DNA of 25,370 nucleotides from Bacillota bacterium (lineage in GTDB: Bacteria; Bacillota; Clostridia; Acetivibrionales; DTU013): positions 1 through 25,370 of the forward strand of contig JAEZYU010000006.1 in the NCBI GenBank assembly GCA_023418915.1, written 5' to 3'. Each line of letters opens with the position of its first letter. Position 1 is the stretch's first letter. The notes below the pieces were generated by a model that searched no databases, was not told the DNA's origin, and worked only from the letters and a program-made list of their open reading frames with translations. The translations under genes were made by a program, and so were the position numbers. Below, in pieces: positions 18,046 to 25,198 of this stretch.

Positions 18046-19989
18046 TCAACCGGCTTTAACTATTTTTTCGAAGTCATCCAGCTTGAGGCTTGCTCCGCCG
18101 ACCAATCCGCCGTCGATATCGGACATACCGAAAAGCTCCGGTGCGTTTGCAGCTGTCACACTTCCTCCATACTGGATACGGACCGCTGCAGCAGTCTCCT
18201 CGTTATATAGCTCTTCGACAGTATTTCTTATGATCGCACAGACCTCATTTGCCTGCTCCTTTGTTGCCGTCTTTCCTGTGCCGATCGCCCAGATAGGCTC
18301 ATATGCGATCACAAGCTCCTTGACCTGTTCACATGACAAGCCCAGAAGCGCTATCTTCACCTGATAGCTTACCAGCTCCGCAGTAACCCCCTCTTCCCTC
18401 TGTGCCAGCGATTCGCCAACGCAGATAATGGGCTTCAGGCCATATTTGAACGCTGCGTGAGCCTTTTTGTTGACAGTCTCATCGGTTTCCGCAAAGTACT
18501 GCCGTCTCTCAGAGTGACCTATGATAACATAATCCACACCAAGATCCTTCAGCATTGGTCCGGAAGTCTCACCGGTGAACGCACCTTTTTCTTCCCAGTG
18601 CATATTTTGAGCTGCGACCTTAATATTGGACCCGGCTGCAGCCTTAATTACATCAGGCAGGCATACAAATGGCACGCCGACAACTACTTCTGCCACAGCG
18701 TCTTCTACTCTTGCTCTGAGCGCTGTTACAAACTCCGCTGCCTCTTTGGCAGTTTTATTCATCTTCCAGTTGCCAGCCGCAATTTTTTTTCTTGGGTTTT
18801 TATCCAGCAATACTGCTATTCCGGGAAGGACCTTCCCTTCGAGGAACTCAAGTGATGCTCCTCCGCCTGTCGATATATGAGTAATCCTGTCTGCAAAGCC
18901 GAGCTGTTCTACGGCAGCTGCAGAATCTCCTCCGCCGACTATTGAAACTGCACCTGATTCTGCGACAGCCTTAGCGATCTCTCTTGTACCGGTGGCAAAA
19001 TTCTCGAACTCAAATACGCCCATCGGTCCGTTCCAAACGACTGTCTTAGCCTTTTTAATTTCCCTTGAGAAATATTCTATCGTCTGAGAGCCAATATCCA
19101 TACCCATCCAACTGTCCGGCATAGCATCGGATGGCACATATTTGTATTCGGTATCTTCCTTGAATTCCTTCCCAACAATGCTGCCTATCGGAAGCAACAG
19201 CTGGACTCCCTTGTTTTCTGCTTTCTCAAGAAGGCTCTTTGCCAGATCTATCTTATCGTCTTCACATATGGAATCGCCGATCTTGCAGCCCTTTGCCTTA
19301 AGGAATGTATAAGCCATACCACCGCCTATGATGAGAGTATCAACCTTTTCGATCAGGTTTTCGATCACACTGATCTTGTCGGATACCTTTGCTCCTCCAA
19401 GTATAGCAACGAAAGGCCTTTCAGGATTTGAAAGCGCCTTGCCCATAATATCGATTTCCTTCTGGATGAGATATCCGCATACTGCCGGTAGGTAATCAGC
19501 CAAACCTGCAGTAGAAGCATGCGCTCTGTGCGCTGTTCCGAAAGCGTCGTTCACATAGATCTCAGCAAGTGTCGAAAGCTCCTTTGCAAACGCCGGATCA
19601 TTCTTGGTCTCTTCTTTGTGGAACCTGACATTTTCCAGCATCAGGACTTCGCCGTCCTTAAGCGCTGCTGCCTTTGCCTTTGCATCAGGTCCTACAACGT
19701 CCTGTGCCATGATTACCTGTTTGCCAAGCAGCTCGCCGAGTCTGTCGGCTGTCGGTTTCATGCTGAATTTAGCTTCAGGTCCGTTCTTAGGCCTTCCGAG
19801 ATGTGAAACCAGTATTGTCTTAGCTCCATTGTTCACAAGATATTTAATAGTGGGAAGCGCTCCAACTATCCTCTTGTCATCGGTTATTTTTAGATTTTCG
19901 TCCAGAGGTACGTTAAAGTCTACTCTGACAATGACTTTTTTACCCTTTACGTCTATATCCTCAATCGTCTTTTTGTTGTATAACGCCAT
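18046..19989 (-). CDS. pgk/tpiA: Phosphoglycerate kinase - triosephosphate isomerase fusion
   Basis: One open frame of 647 residues encodes two glycolytic enzymes. Residues 1-398 are a full-length PGK (DFNVP, SHLGRPK, ENVRFHKEE, GGAKVSDKI, WNGPMGVFE, GGGDSAAA). From about 400 a complete TIM follows, with the active-site lysine at about 409 (AGNWKMN), histidine in IIGHSERR and glutamate in AYEPIWAIGTG. The joint is tight, LLDK-NP-RKKIAAGNWK: the PGK end and TIM start are kept while the stop and TIM Met are gone. An A8 run spans the joint. Start chosen at 19989, with AGGGTGG six bases upstream; the longer frame to 20022 is unsupported. PGK-TIM fusions are known in Thermotoga, where frameshifting also gives free PGK. 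The gene lies between gap and gpmI. Confidence 0.97.
   Translation of the reverse strand: MALYNKKTIEDIDVKGKKVIVRVDFNVPLDENLKITDDKRIVGALPTIKYLVNNGAKTILVSHLGRPKNGPEAKFSMKPTADRLGELLGKQVIMAQDVVGPDAKAKAAALKDGEVLMLENVRFHKEETKNDPAFAKELSTLAEIYVNDAFGTAHRAHASTAGLADYLPAVCGYLIQKEIDIMGKALSNPERPFVAILGGAKVSDKISVIENLIEKVDTLIIGGGMAYTFLKAKGCKIGDSICEDDKIDLAKSLLEKAENKGVQLLLPIGSIVGKEFKEDTEYKYVPSDAMPDSWMGMDIGSQTIEYFSREIKKAKTVVWNGPMGVFEFENFATGTREIAKAVAESGAVSIVGGGDSAAAVEQLGFADRITHISTGGGASLEFLEGKVLPGIAVLLDKNPRKKIAAGNWKMNKTAKEAAEFVTALRARVEDAVAEVVVGVPFVCLPDVIKAAAGSNIKVAAQNMHWEEKGAFTGETSGPMLKDLGVDYVIIGHSERRQYFAETDETVNKKAHAAFKYGLKPIICVGESLAQREEGVTAELVSYQVKIALLGLSCEQVKELVIAYEPIWAIGTGKTATKEQANEVCAIIRNTVEELYNEETAAAVRIQYGGSVTAANAPELFGMSDIDGGLVGGASLKLDDFEKIVKAG
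18783..18790 (-). promoter_or_regulatory. A8 slippery run at the PGK/TIM joint
   Basis: On the coding strand the run reads A-AAA-AAA-A with codons AAA AAA for residues 401-402, the phase of a canonical -1 frameshift heptamer. A -1 slip would add nine codons and stop at TAA (18757-18755), giving a 411-residue PGK. A +1 slip would stop at TGA after seven codons. I see no clear downstream stem-loop or nearby upstream ribosome-like site. Confidence 0.5.
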
Positions 19990-19995
19990 GCCTAT

Positions 19996-20002
19996 CCACC
20001 CT
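19996..20002 (-). promoter_or_regulatory. Ribosome binding site deciding the pgk start
   Basis: A minus-strand AGGGTGG six bases before the ATG at 19989. The frame upstream to 20022 has no such site and does not look like PGK. Confidence 0.75.
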
Positions 20003-20051
20003 TTCAAATACCGGGACTGCAAGCTGTTTTCTTGCGTCCGTCGTTAATCAA

Positions 20052-20102
20052 AAGGTCCACCCTTCAACCACTCACTTAAAGGTAAGGGCTAGAGTGGACC
20101 TT
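20052..20102 (-). terminator. Hairpin between gap and pgk/tpi
   Basis: Arms of 9 nt (20052-20060 and 20094-20102) pair perfectly, with a further CCCTT/AAGGG pairing inside. On the gene strand the 3' arm is followed by TTGATT, a weak T-rich tail. It may be a partial terminator or an RNA-processing site that sets gap mRNA above the downstream genes. Confidence 0.5.
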
Positions 20103-20139
20103 CTTTAGTCCTTTATTGTTCAAACATTATAGCGCCTGA

Positions 20140-21153
20140 TTATTTTGCATCTACCTTTGCCATGTGCAGTATGAGGTCAACTACCTTGTTTGAATATCCC
20201 CATTCGTTGTCATACCAGGAAACCATCTTGACGAAGTTATCGTTCAGAGCTATGCCTGCTTTTGCATCAAATATGGAAGTACGGGGATCATGTATGAAAT
20301 CGGATGAAACCACATCATCTTCAGTATATCCCATTATACCCTTGAGCTCATTTTCGGAAGCCTTTTTAATAACTGCCTTGATCTCATCATAGGAAGCAGC
20401 TTTCTCCAAACGGCAGGTAAGATCTACAACAGAAACATCAGGAGTCGGTACTCTGAATGCCATACCTGTCAGCTTGCCATTGAGTTCGGGGATGACCTTT
20501 CCAACAGCCTTTGCAGCGCCGGTGGAGGAAGGTATTATGTTATGAGCGGCAGCACGTCCGCCTCTCCAGTCTTTCTTTGATGGTCCGTCAACTGTCTTCT
20601 GTGTAGCTGTGATGGAATGAACTGTGGTCATGAGTCCTTCAGCAATACCGAAATTGTCGTTTATTACCTTTGCGAGAGGCGCCAGACAGTTGGTTGTGCA
20701 TGATGCGTTTGAAACAACATTCATGTCCTTAGTGTACTTATCATTGTTGACACCCATTACGAACATCGGGGTGCTGTCCTTTGCCGGAGCGCTGATAACG
20801 ACTTTCTTTGCGCCGCCTTTGAAATGTGCAGATGCCTTTTCAGTAGTTGTGAATACACCAGTAGATTCAACTATGTATTCTGCTCCGCACTCTCCCCACG
20901 GAATCTCGTCAGGATTCATCGATGCATATACAGCTATCTTTTTGCCATTTACGACCAGCTTGCCGTCCTCGATGGATATTTCACCCTTGAACTGGCCATG
21001 TACTGTGTCATATCTGAGCATGTATGTCATATACTCAAGATCGATGAACGGGTCATTTATTCCCTTAACCTCAACCTCAGGATTATCGATTGCGGCTCTG
21101 AATACGAGACGTCCAATCCTACCAAAACCATTGATACCAATTTTAACTGCCAT
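20140..21153 (-). CDS. gap: Glyceraldehyde-3-phosphate dehydrogenase, type I
   Basis: Converts glyceraldehyde 3-phosphate, NAD+ and phosphate to 1,3-bisphosphoglycerate in cytosolic glycolysis. The 337 residues match the family. The Rossmann start INGFGRIGR, the NAD-type NDPFID segment, catalytic Cys152 in SCTTNC, TVHSITATQ with the partner His, FRVPTPDVSVVDL and WYDNEWGYS are all present. The ATG at 21153 follows AGGAGG at ten bases. It is first gene of the glycolytic cluster, with its own promoter region upstream (21207-21247) and a hairpin downstream. No cggR-like regulator gene is adjacent. Confidence 0.98.
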   Translation of the reverse strand: MAVKIGINGFGRIGRLVFRAAIDNPEVEVKGINDPFIDLEYMTYMLRYDTVHGQFKGEISIEDGKLVVNGKKIAVYASMNPDEIPWGECGAEYIVESTGVFTTTEKASAHFKGGAKKVVISAPAKDSTPMFVMGVNNDKYTKDMNVVSNASCTTNCLAPLAKVINDNFGIAEGLMTTVHSITATQKTVDGPSKKDWRGGRAAAHNIIPSSTGAAKAVGKVIPELNGKLTGMAFRVPTPDVSVVDLTCRLEKAASYDEIKAVIKKASENELKGIMGYTEDDVVSSDFIHDPRTSIFDAKAGIALNDNFVKMVSWYDNEWGYSNKVVDLILHMAKVDAK

Positions 21154-21206
21154 TTTACCTTTACCTCCTATATAAATTATGGTTAATGCTTTCTAAAATC
21201 ACAATC

Positions 21207-21247
21207 ATTTTATATTATTTGAAATATCTTTTCAATACTTATGTCAA
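21207..21247 (-). promoter_or_regulatory. Promoter of gap with a dyad between its boxes
   Basis: On the minus strand TTGAAA (21235-21230) and TAAAAT (21212-21207) are 17 bases apart, a good sigma-A-type promoter. A TTGACA (21247-21242) lies just upstream as an alternative -35. The -35 box forms half of a perfect dyad, TTGAAA-N5-TTTCAA (21219-21235), which could be an operator. Confidence 0.6.
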
Positions 21248-21381
21248 AAATAAATAAATTTTTAACAAAGTCTGTATTCAATGTAAAACAACGCATAACC
21301 TTGCAGAAATGCAGTATTTTAGCATAACAACTATATGTTCTCCGGTATCGAAAAAAGTATGCGGATATCATGTGTACCGAA

Positions 21382-22281
21382 TCACAAATCAGGCCATATA
21401 GTATACTTGTCAATCATCATACATGGATGATAGGAAAGCTTTGCTTTTCTCATTCCCTCAATCCCCAGATCCTGCTCTCTGTTGATAAATAACGTACTGC
21501 TCCATTCCTGCATTACGAATTGCTGGTTCACTACAGTATAGAGACCGTCAACAGATTTGTTTGCTTTTTCTATATGGATCACCGCAGTATCTTCACTTAA
21601 GATCTCTCCGACTGTAAAGGCCGCAAATTCGCCGTCCATATTGATCAGCGCACCCTTGCAGCCCAAAGCCCGGAAATTTCTGAGAAGCTCAAGATTGGCC
21701 TTCCGTTCGCAATAGTCGCCTTCCTGGCATTTGCAGTTCTTTTCTCTGCACCACTCCTCCATGATCCTGCTGCATTCATCAATATATCTGCATTCCAGAG
21801 GAACATACTCAAATGAATGCTGCCTTTTAAACTTGTTTATATGGTTTCTTTTTCCGTCGTATCTTTTTCCCTTCAGCATAATGAGATCATTCGTATTGTA
21901 AAGATAGTCACTGTTGTCCCTGTCATGTACTATGTACTTGTCGGACGATACCCTGTTTTTGAAGTATCTCAGCTCATCCTCGGTTATTTTTTTGAAACAA
22001 AGCTTCCAGTTCCTGTCTTCAAAGTATCTTTTAAGCTCCTCATAGACTTTCGCAAAATTCTTTTCGTTGACTGCGCCAATCGGCATCATTGCAAAGGGCT
22101 GACTTTTACACGGTGCCGCTATTATGCAAAGAAGCCCGGAGATCACCGCATATCTGAATCTATAAAAGTATCTCCAGGCAAAAAAATTGGTAAAGGTCAA
22201 CTCAGATATTTTTATATCATGCTCCTTCAAATAATGCTCAAATAAAGACTTGCTGTTTAGTGTTATTTCTGAGAATTCCAT
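21382..22281 (-). CDS. DUF2156-type protein (phosphatidylglycerol lysyltransferase C-terminal-like)
   Basis: A soluble protein of 299 residues that resembles the DUF2156 family, a GNAT-like double fold related to the catalytic half of MprF. I recognise the family layout ELTFTNFFAWRYFY near the start, GKRYDGKRNHINKFKR in the middle, FAAFTVGEI with VIHIEKA, and the end EQDLGIEGMRKAKLSYHPC. It lacks the MprF membrane domain, so membrane lipid aminoacylation cannot be assumed; the substrate is unknown. A cysteine-rich loop (WCREKNCKCQEGDYCERK) is present. The start at 22281 has GGAGAG nine bases upstream; the frame runs on to 22446 but through a hairpin and hydrophobic sequence unlike the family. 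Confidence 0.85.
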   Translation of the reverse strand: MEFSEITLNSKSLFEHYLKEHDIKISELTFTNFFAWRYFYRFRYAVISGLLCIIAAPCKSQPFAMMPIGAVNEKNFAKVYEELKRYFEDRNWKLCFKKITEDELRYFKNRVSSDKYIVHDRDNSDYLYNTNDLIMLKGKRYDGKRNHINKFKRQHSFEYVPLECRYIDECSRIMEEWCREKNCKCQEGDYCERKANLELLRNFRALGCKGALINMDGEFAAFTVGEILSEDTAVIHIEKANKSVDGLYTVVNQQFVMQEWSSTLFINREQDLGIEGMRKAKLSYHPCMMIDKYTIWPDL

Positions 22282-22290
22282 ATCTGTCAA

Positions 22291-22296
22291 CTCTCC
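22291..22296 (-). promoter_or_regulatory. Ribosome binding site deciding the DUF2156 start
   Basis: A minus-strand GGAGAG nine bases before the ATG at 22281. It fits the usual family N terminus and argues against the start at 22446 or 22341. Confidence 0.6.
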
Positions 22297-22362
22297 AAAC
22301 TTAGTTGTATTCGTGTCAGTTTCGTCAAAAGCCTGCGTCATGACGACTTCCGGTATAATACA

Positions 22363-22393
22363 GCCTTGCACAGACTGGCATCCTGTGCAAGGC
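22363..22393 (-). repeat. Perfect 11-bp hairpin upstream of the DUF2156 gene
   Basis: Arms 22363-22373 and 22383-22393 pair perfectly around a 9-nt loop. Part of it (22368-22378) is also inversely repeated at 22449-22459, so two alternative pairings are possible. It lies in the presumed leader of the DUF2156 gene or at the end of the upstream transcript. Confidence 0.7.
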
Positions 22394-22475
22394 CAACATA
22401 CTATCAGTAATTCATATAAGACAATACCATATATTATATACCACAATTCCAGTCTGTGCTAACACCATTGCAAAC

Positions 22476-22722
22476 ATCTTTGCCGATGAGCGGCTGCAGA
22501 ATACTCTTTTTGTTGATCAGCGCTGCAAGCATTTCCACTGATGAGCAGCATTGTATTCAAATTCAGCGCTCAACTGTTACAACCATTTTCCCCGATCAAC
22601 TGCTGAAAGCATCATTGCCGATGAGCGGCTGCAATCAGCTTCCTCCGCTCAACTGCTGAAAGGCATCATTACCAATGAGCTGTTGCAATCAGCTTCCTCC
22701 GCTCAACTGCTGAAGTCACTCT
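22476..22722. repeat. Degenerate 54-bp tandem repeat tract
   Basis: The clearest units start at 22611 and 22665 (54-bp period) and share a near-identical stretch from GCAATCAGC to AACTGCTGAA. More decayed units can be seen from about 22476, 22531 and 22582. Each unit contains GAGCGG...CCGCTC and CAGC/GCTG complementarity. The tract fills the gap between the peptidase stop and the DUF2156 leader and shows no coding signal. Confidence 0.75.
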
Positions 22723-22729
22723 CAGCAGG

Positions 22730-23842
22730 TCACGAAACACTGCGAATGATCGAAATTACTAACTCTGCAGCCTTTGTCATGTTACTGATTGATATACATT
22801 CATCAGTGCTGTGTACCTTCTCCATCCCAGTGCTTACATCCACAGACTCGATGCCCTTTCCATTAAATATGTTGGTATCGCTCCCCCCGCCTGTCTCCTC
22901 TGGGATGAGCCTCACACCTGCATCATGTGTTGCTTTTTCGAGAATACGCATAATCGGAGCATCGTCTCGTATGCTGAAGGACGGATACAGTCTTTCCGCT
23001 CTGAAATCAGCTTTGCCTCCGAACCTTTCCGCTGCTTTTTCAAAGCATTCCCTCATATGACATGTCTGCCTGTCCAGCTTCGTATTGTCACGGCTCCTGG
23101 CCTCTGCCTTTATTTCCACCCTGTCACAAACAATGTTGGTTTCACGGCCCCCATTTATTACACCTATGTTGGCCGTCGTTTCATGATCTATTCTTCCAAG
23201 CTTCATCTCTGCAATAGCAGCAGCTGCCATCTGAATTGCGTTTATGCCTTTTTCCGGAGTAAGACCTGCATGGGATGCCCTACCCTCAAATGTTACGGAT
23301 ATTTTATCCTGTGAAGGTGCCTTTACTGCTACGGTACCAATCGGGCCGTTACTGTCCATGATAAATCCGTATTTCGCATAGATTCTGCTATAATCCAGAT
23401 TCTTAGACCCGTATAGTCCTCCTTCTTCGGCTATGGTGAATACTACCTGAATATCACCGTGTTCAATACCATTTTCCCGGATGACTCTCAGAGCTTCAAG
23501 TATGCACACTATACCGGATACATCATCGCCTCCAAGGACTGTAGAGCCATCACTTCTTATAATATCACCATCGATTAACGGTTTCTTACCGATACCCGGT
23601 TCAACAGTATCCATATGTGCTGCAAACATTACAGCAGGCACCCCTTTTGATCCCTTGACAGTACAGATTATATTGCCCGTATTTCCACCTATTCTTGCTC
23701 CCGCATCATCCTCATACGCATCAAAACCCATAGCTGTAAGCTTGGCTTTCAAAGTATCCGCCAACTGGCGTTCCTTTTTAGTCAGGCTGTCTATACTGGT
23801 CAACTCAATAAACTCTTCAACCATCCTATCCCTGTTTACCAA
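22730..23842 (-). CDS. Peptidase T-like M20 metallopeptidase
   Basis: A cytosolic di-zinc aminopeptidase-like enzyme of 370 residues, in the PepT-like branch of M20. Metal ligands and catalytic residues are visible: His76 and Asp78 in AAHMDTV, Asp106 or Asp107 in LGGDDVSG, Glu139-Glu140 in IAEEGGLYG, then the lid-domain GRASHAG and a late His in VHSTDECI. It probably trims small peptides; the exact substrate is unclear. The start is read as TTG at 23842 with GGAG eight bases upstream, which gives the family-like N terminus MVNRDRMVEEF; an ATG at 23824 with a weaker AGGG is the alternative. It follows the trmL-like gene by only five bases, so the two are coupled. Confidence 0.93.
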   Translation of the reverse strand: MVNRDRMVEEFIELTSIDSLTKKERQLADTLKAKLTAMGFDAYEDDAGARIGGNTGNIICTVKGSKGVPAVMFAAHMDTVEPGIGKKPLIDGDIIRSDGSTVLGGDDVSGIVCILEALRVIRENGIEHGDIQVVFTIAEEGGLYGSKNLDYSRIYAKYGFIMDSNGPIGTVAVKAPSQDKISVTFEGRASHAGLTPEKGINAIQMAAAAIAEMKLGRIDHETTANIGVINGGRETNIVCDRVEIKAEARSRDNTKLDRQTCHMRECFEKAAERFGGKADFRAERLYPSFSIRDDAPIMRILEKATHDAGVRLIPEETGGGSDTNIFNGKGIESVDVSTGMEKVHSTDECISISNMTKAAELVISIIRSVS

Positions 23843-23847
23843 TCAGA

Positions 23848-24336
23848 TCACTCCATTCCCATTTTACCCTTCATCTCCAGATATCTGAAGTTATGCTGCC
23901 GTAATACCTCATAAAGTATGACCGCAGCAGAATTTGACAGATTGAGCGAGCGGATCCCCGGCCTCATTGGGATCCTTACGCAATACTCACTATTTGCTTC
24001 CAGCAGGCTTTCAGGCAATCCAGCCGTCTCCTTGCCGAAAACTATGAAACAGTTTTCAGGATATGCTACATCGGTATATGCTCGGCCAGCCTTAGTTGAG
24101 GCAAAGTAAAATGTGCTCCCGGCATACCTTTCCCTAAGTTCTGCAAGGCTTTCGCTGACGCTGACAAGCACCTTGTCCCAATAGTCAAGTCCGGCTCTTT
24201 TCAGATAACGGTTTTCTATCGAAAAGCCTAGAGGTCTTACCAGATGTAGCCCGGTACCGGTAGCCGCACATGTACGTGCTATATTGCCGGTATTCTGTGG
24301 TATTTCAGGCTCTACGAGCGCTATATGTACTGACAA
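23848..24336 (-). CDS. trmL: tRNA (cytidine/uridine-34-2'-O)-methyltransferase, TrmL-like
   Basis: A SPOUT-family methyltransferase of 162 residues, expected to put a 2'-O-methyl group on the wobble base of tRNA-Leu using S-adenosylmethionine. The family signature VEPEIPQNTGNIARTC opens the protein. The C-terminal knot shows FGKETAGLPE, RIPMRPGIRSLNLSNSAA and a closing helix. It has the short length of TrmL rather than longer SpoU enzymes. No ATG is in frame; TTG at 24336, with a GGTGG some nine bases upstream, gives the conserved N terminus (MSVHIALVEPEI). It is first of a coupled pair with the peptidase gene. Confidence 0.94.
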   Translation of the reverse strand: MSVHIALVEPEIPQNTGNIARTCAATGTGLHLVRPLGFSIENRYLKRAGLDYWDKVLVSVSESLAELRERYAGSTFYFASTKAGRAYTDVAYPENCFIVFGKETAGLPESLLEANSEYCVRIPMRPGIRSLNLSNSAAVILYEVLRQHNFRYLEMKGKMGME

Positions 24337-24412
24337 TCACCATCGCCACCCAATTTTGATCATAATTATTGCGCATCTGTCAAAAAACTTTTGTGCATAA
24401 AAATTTTTCTAT
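24337..24412 (-). promoter_or_regulatory. Presumed promoter region of the trmL-like gene
   Basis: The minus strand carries TTGACA followed by TATGAT, but the spacing of 13 bases is too short; TTTTTT at 17 bases is the only other -35 candidate. The region is AT-rich and abuts the right-hand repeat array. A promoter is likely here but not placed. Confidence 0.3.
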
Positions 24413-24680
24413 CCTATACGCATTTTAACGAGTCTGGTCGCAAGCAACGCTTGCCGCTCGCTATGCATTATAATACGCATTTTAATACGCATTTTAACGA
24501 GGCTGGTCGCAAGCAAGGCTTGCTGCTCGCCTATGCATTATAATACGCATTTTAATACGCATTTTAACGAGGCTGGCCGCAAGCAACGCTTGCTGCTCGC
24601 CTATGCATTATAATACGCATTTTAATACGCATTTTAACGAGGCTGGCCGCAAGCAACGCTTGCTGCTCGCCTATGCATCC
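24413..24680 (+). repeat. 70-bp tandem repeat array
   Basis: TAATACGCAT starts at 24471, 24541 and 24611 give an exact 70-bp period, preceded by a shorter, diverged unit. Each unit is a 38-bp core shared with the left array plus a spacer made of two TAATACGCATTTT copies. The core dyad keeps its GCAAGC/GCTTGC arms while its loop varies (AAG or AAC). Confidence 0.93.
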
Positions 24681-24863
24681 CAGGCTGGAGATATGCTCGC
24701 ATCGTTTTCTTTCGATTAATCGAAGGAAAACATCTCAAAGGCAAATCGGTACCCGCCACATAGCGTTTCTCAGCCCAAAGGGCTTGAAATACGTACTAGC
24801 GTTTCTCAACCCAAAGAGCCTGAAAGACGCTATAGAGGTGGGGAACATATATCACCTCGTTAT
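24681..24863 (+). repeat. Hairpin-rich dispersed repeat unit, right copy
   Basis: This 183-bp stretch is the diverged twin of 149-333, in the same orientation and also downstream of a tandem array. The 12-bp stem at 24705-24716/24719-24730 is kept, with one A-T pair replaced by a T-G wobble. The last stem-loop keeps TAGCGT/ACGCTA ends, and GAGGTG...CACCTC closes the unit before CGTTATA. Confidence 0.85.
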
Positions 24864-24918
24864 ATTATTTCATATTACCATAAATATATCAAAAAAAACA
24901 ATTTGCTATTGATAAAGC

Positions 24919-24964
24919 ATATCCAATTTAAATATATTCGTCTGAACATATTTAAATTGGATAT
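24919..24964. repeat. Perfect 17-bp AT-rich inverted repeat
   Basis: Arms 24919-24935 and 24948-24964 are exact reverse complements with a 12-base spacer. No gene is close, so it may be an operator, a terminator for something beyond the window, or a remnant of a mobile element. Confidence 0.85.
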
Positions 24965-24979
24965 ATTTTGAACATATAT

Positions 24980-25198
24980 TGTTAAGCATACATGGACAAA
25001 ACGTATAATCACCAAACATAATGGACAAAATTTCAACTATAGGACAAGTGACTGGCTATTTTTTTAGGTTATAGTTCAATAATGCATTAAAATATCAAGT
25101 TACGTAAATCAAATATGGACAAAATTCAATCATTTTGAGACTACTTCGTCCTATACTTGATTTTTTGTCCAGTTACCATTTTTTCACTTATGTTAACA
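24980..25198. mobile_element. Transposon-end-like element without a gene
   Basis: The 219-bp stretch begins TGTTAA and ends TTAACA. TGGACAAAA occurs at 24993, 25022 and 25116 and inverted at 25163-25171. An imperfect inverted repeat of about 29 bp (25022-25050 against 25142-25171), including TATAGGAC, joins the two halves. Multiple end repeats and TGT...ACA tips recall IS21-type ends. With no open frame it would be a deletion relic or a MITE-like element. Confidence 0.5.

Noticed and set aside
18046..20022. Two separate pgk and tpi genes with a sequencing error at the A8 run
   Set aside because: The sequence as given is open throughout, so it is annotated as a fusion; a homopolymer error remains possible and is named as a refuting test.
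22282..22446. N-terminal membrane extension of the DUF2156 protein
   Set aside because: The frame is open to 22446 but crosses a perfect hairpin, and the ATG at 22281 has a good ribosome binding site and family-like N terminus.
22476..22722. CRISPR or riboswitch in the peptidase-DUF2156 gap
   Set aside because: Units are contiguous and degenerate with no unique spacers, and no known riboswitch core was recognised.
22551..23060. 169-codon plus-strand frame spanning the 54-bp repeats and the peptidase end
   Set aside because: Half of it is antisense to the peptidase gene and half is tandem repeat; the repeated peptide simply reflects the 54-bp period being divisible by three.
24673..24912. 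Open frame of 79 codons in the right-hand repeat
   Set aside because: It overlaps the hairpin-rich repeat and is not preserved in frame in the left copy.
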